A DNA stretch of 64,000 nt, taken from the NCBI GenBank assembly GCA_964479625.1, contig CAYZMS010000021.1, forward strand, positions 1 through 64,000, in the 5' to 3' direction. The notes beneath the pieces were generated by a model that was not told the origin of the DNA, ran no database searches, and saw only the letters and a list, made by a program, of their open reading frames with translations. Positions 63,769 through 64,000 of the stretch are shown here, piece by piece. A program made the position numbers and the translations under genes. Each line of letters opens with the position of its first letter. Position 1 is the stretch's first letter. The DNA comes from CAYZMS01 sp964479625 (GTDB taxonomy: Bacteria; Bacteroidota; Bacteroidia; Chitinophagales; Saprospiraceae).

Positions 63769-64000
63769 ATGACTGAAATAGAATTGCTCATCGATTTTCA
63801 TAAAGATGCCGACCGACAGGGCCCAGGTAGTGATAAAGACACCCTTCGGGCGCTGGATTTTATGAATCTACCTGAGGGGGTATCCTTAAAGGTAGCGGAT
63901 ATTGGCTGTGGAACAGGGGCACAGACCCTCCATCTGGCCTGGCATTTGAAAGGGGAGATACTGGCAGTAGATCTGTTTCCGGAGTTTTTAGAGGTTTTGA
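63769..64000 (+). CDS. SAM-dependent methyltransferase, 5' part
   Basis: An open frame from ATG 63769 that runs off the window; the first 77 residues are visible. The start MTEIELLIDFHKDADRQGPG and motif I VADIGCGTGAQT followed by ILAVDLFPEFLEVL are those of small class I methyltransferases. The substrate cannot be judged from the fragment. Confidence 0.8.
   Translation, partial: MTEIELLIDFHKDADRQGPGSDKDTLRALDFMNLPEGVSLKVADIGCGTGAQTLHLAWHLKGEILAVDLFPEFLEVL

Noticed and set aside
1..64000. CRISPR array, rRNA genes, integrase or phage genes
   Set aside because: No spaced direct repeats, rRNA-like sequence, recombinase or phage structural genes seen in the window.

Overview
The window looks like a piece of a Bacteroidota chromosome, most likely from the Saprospiria (Lewinella/Phaeodactylibacter-like bacteria). 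This is an inference from gene content: a C-terminal T9SS (Por secretion) sorting domain, a DUF5916 outer-membrane protein, ECF-sigma and barrel gene pairs, a Bacteroidota-type topoisomerase IV subunit A, very large VPS10/BNR propeller proteins, a class II (B12-dependent) ribonucleotide reductase, and almost no strong Shine-Dalgarno sequences. Most of the window is ordinary housekeeping and envelope genes. The only clear mobile DNA is a dead IS66 element at 17.4-18.7 kb.

Layout. 0-5.4 kb: a nitrilase/flavin-reductase pair, a lipoprotein hydrolase and parC. 5.9-7.9 kb: an ECF sigma factor overlapping a membrane-anchored barrel protein that is probably its regulator. 8-12.3 kb: a frameshifted DUF5916 protein, PdeM nuclease and a sensor kinase whose stop codon abuts the pdeM start. 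12.4-17.4 kb: secreted proteins of unknown role, a WYL regulator with a broken DNA-binding end and a small porin. 17.4-19.3 kb: the IS66 remnant joined to the surviving 3' end of an outer-membrane receptor gene. 19.3-26.3 kb: a VPS10-like propeller protein, then ParA, a ribbon-helix-helix partner and a patatin-type Omp85 protein, with a 39-bp imperfect palindrome ahead of parA. 26.3-34.8 kb: PEP carboxylase, OxyR divergent from an ankyrin/flavoprotein pair, and nrdJ. 34.9-39.8 kb: YceI, a small secreted protein, a membrane AraC regulator and an ABC importer operon. 40-42 kb: a FemAB/GNAT-like protein and a geranylgeranyl-reductase-type flavoprotein. 42.1-47 kb: truA, clpX, clpP, tig and tRNA-Leu(UAG). 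47.2-51.4 kb: a RelA/SpoT enzyme, Fur and purA. 51.4-64 kb: a lipoprotein methyltransferase, fumarylacetoacetase, a T9SS-exported serine protease, NAD(P)H-hydrate epimerase, an M14 peptidase, a second VPS10-like protein and the start of a methyltransferase cut by the window edge.

Working together: tig-clpP-clpX is the classical folding/proteolysis cluster. OxyR keeps both redox cysteines and probably controls the divergent ankyrin/flavoprotein genes. The secreted peptidases and propeller proteins suggest a protein-degrading surface lifestyle. Several genes are broken in ways that could be real decay or single-base assembly errors: DUF5916, the WYL regulator, the small membrane protein at 15.0-15.6 kb, and the IS66 remnant with its flanking receptor fragment. 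The most promising unexplained system is the ParA/RHH pair with its upstream palindrome, which resembles a plasmid-type partition or cargo-positioning module on what otherwise reads as chromosome.
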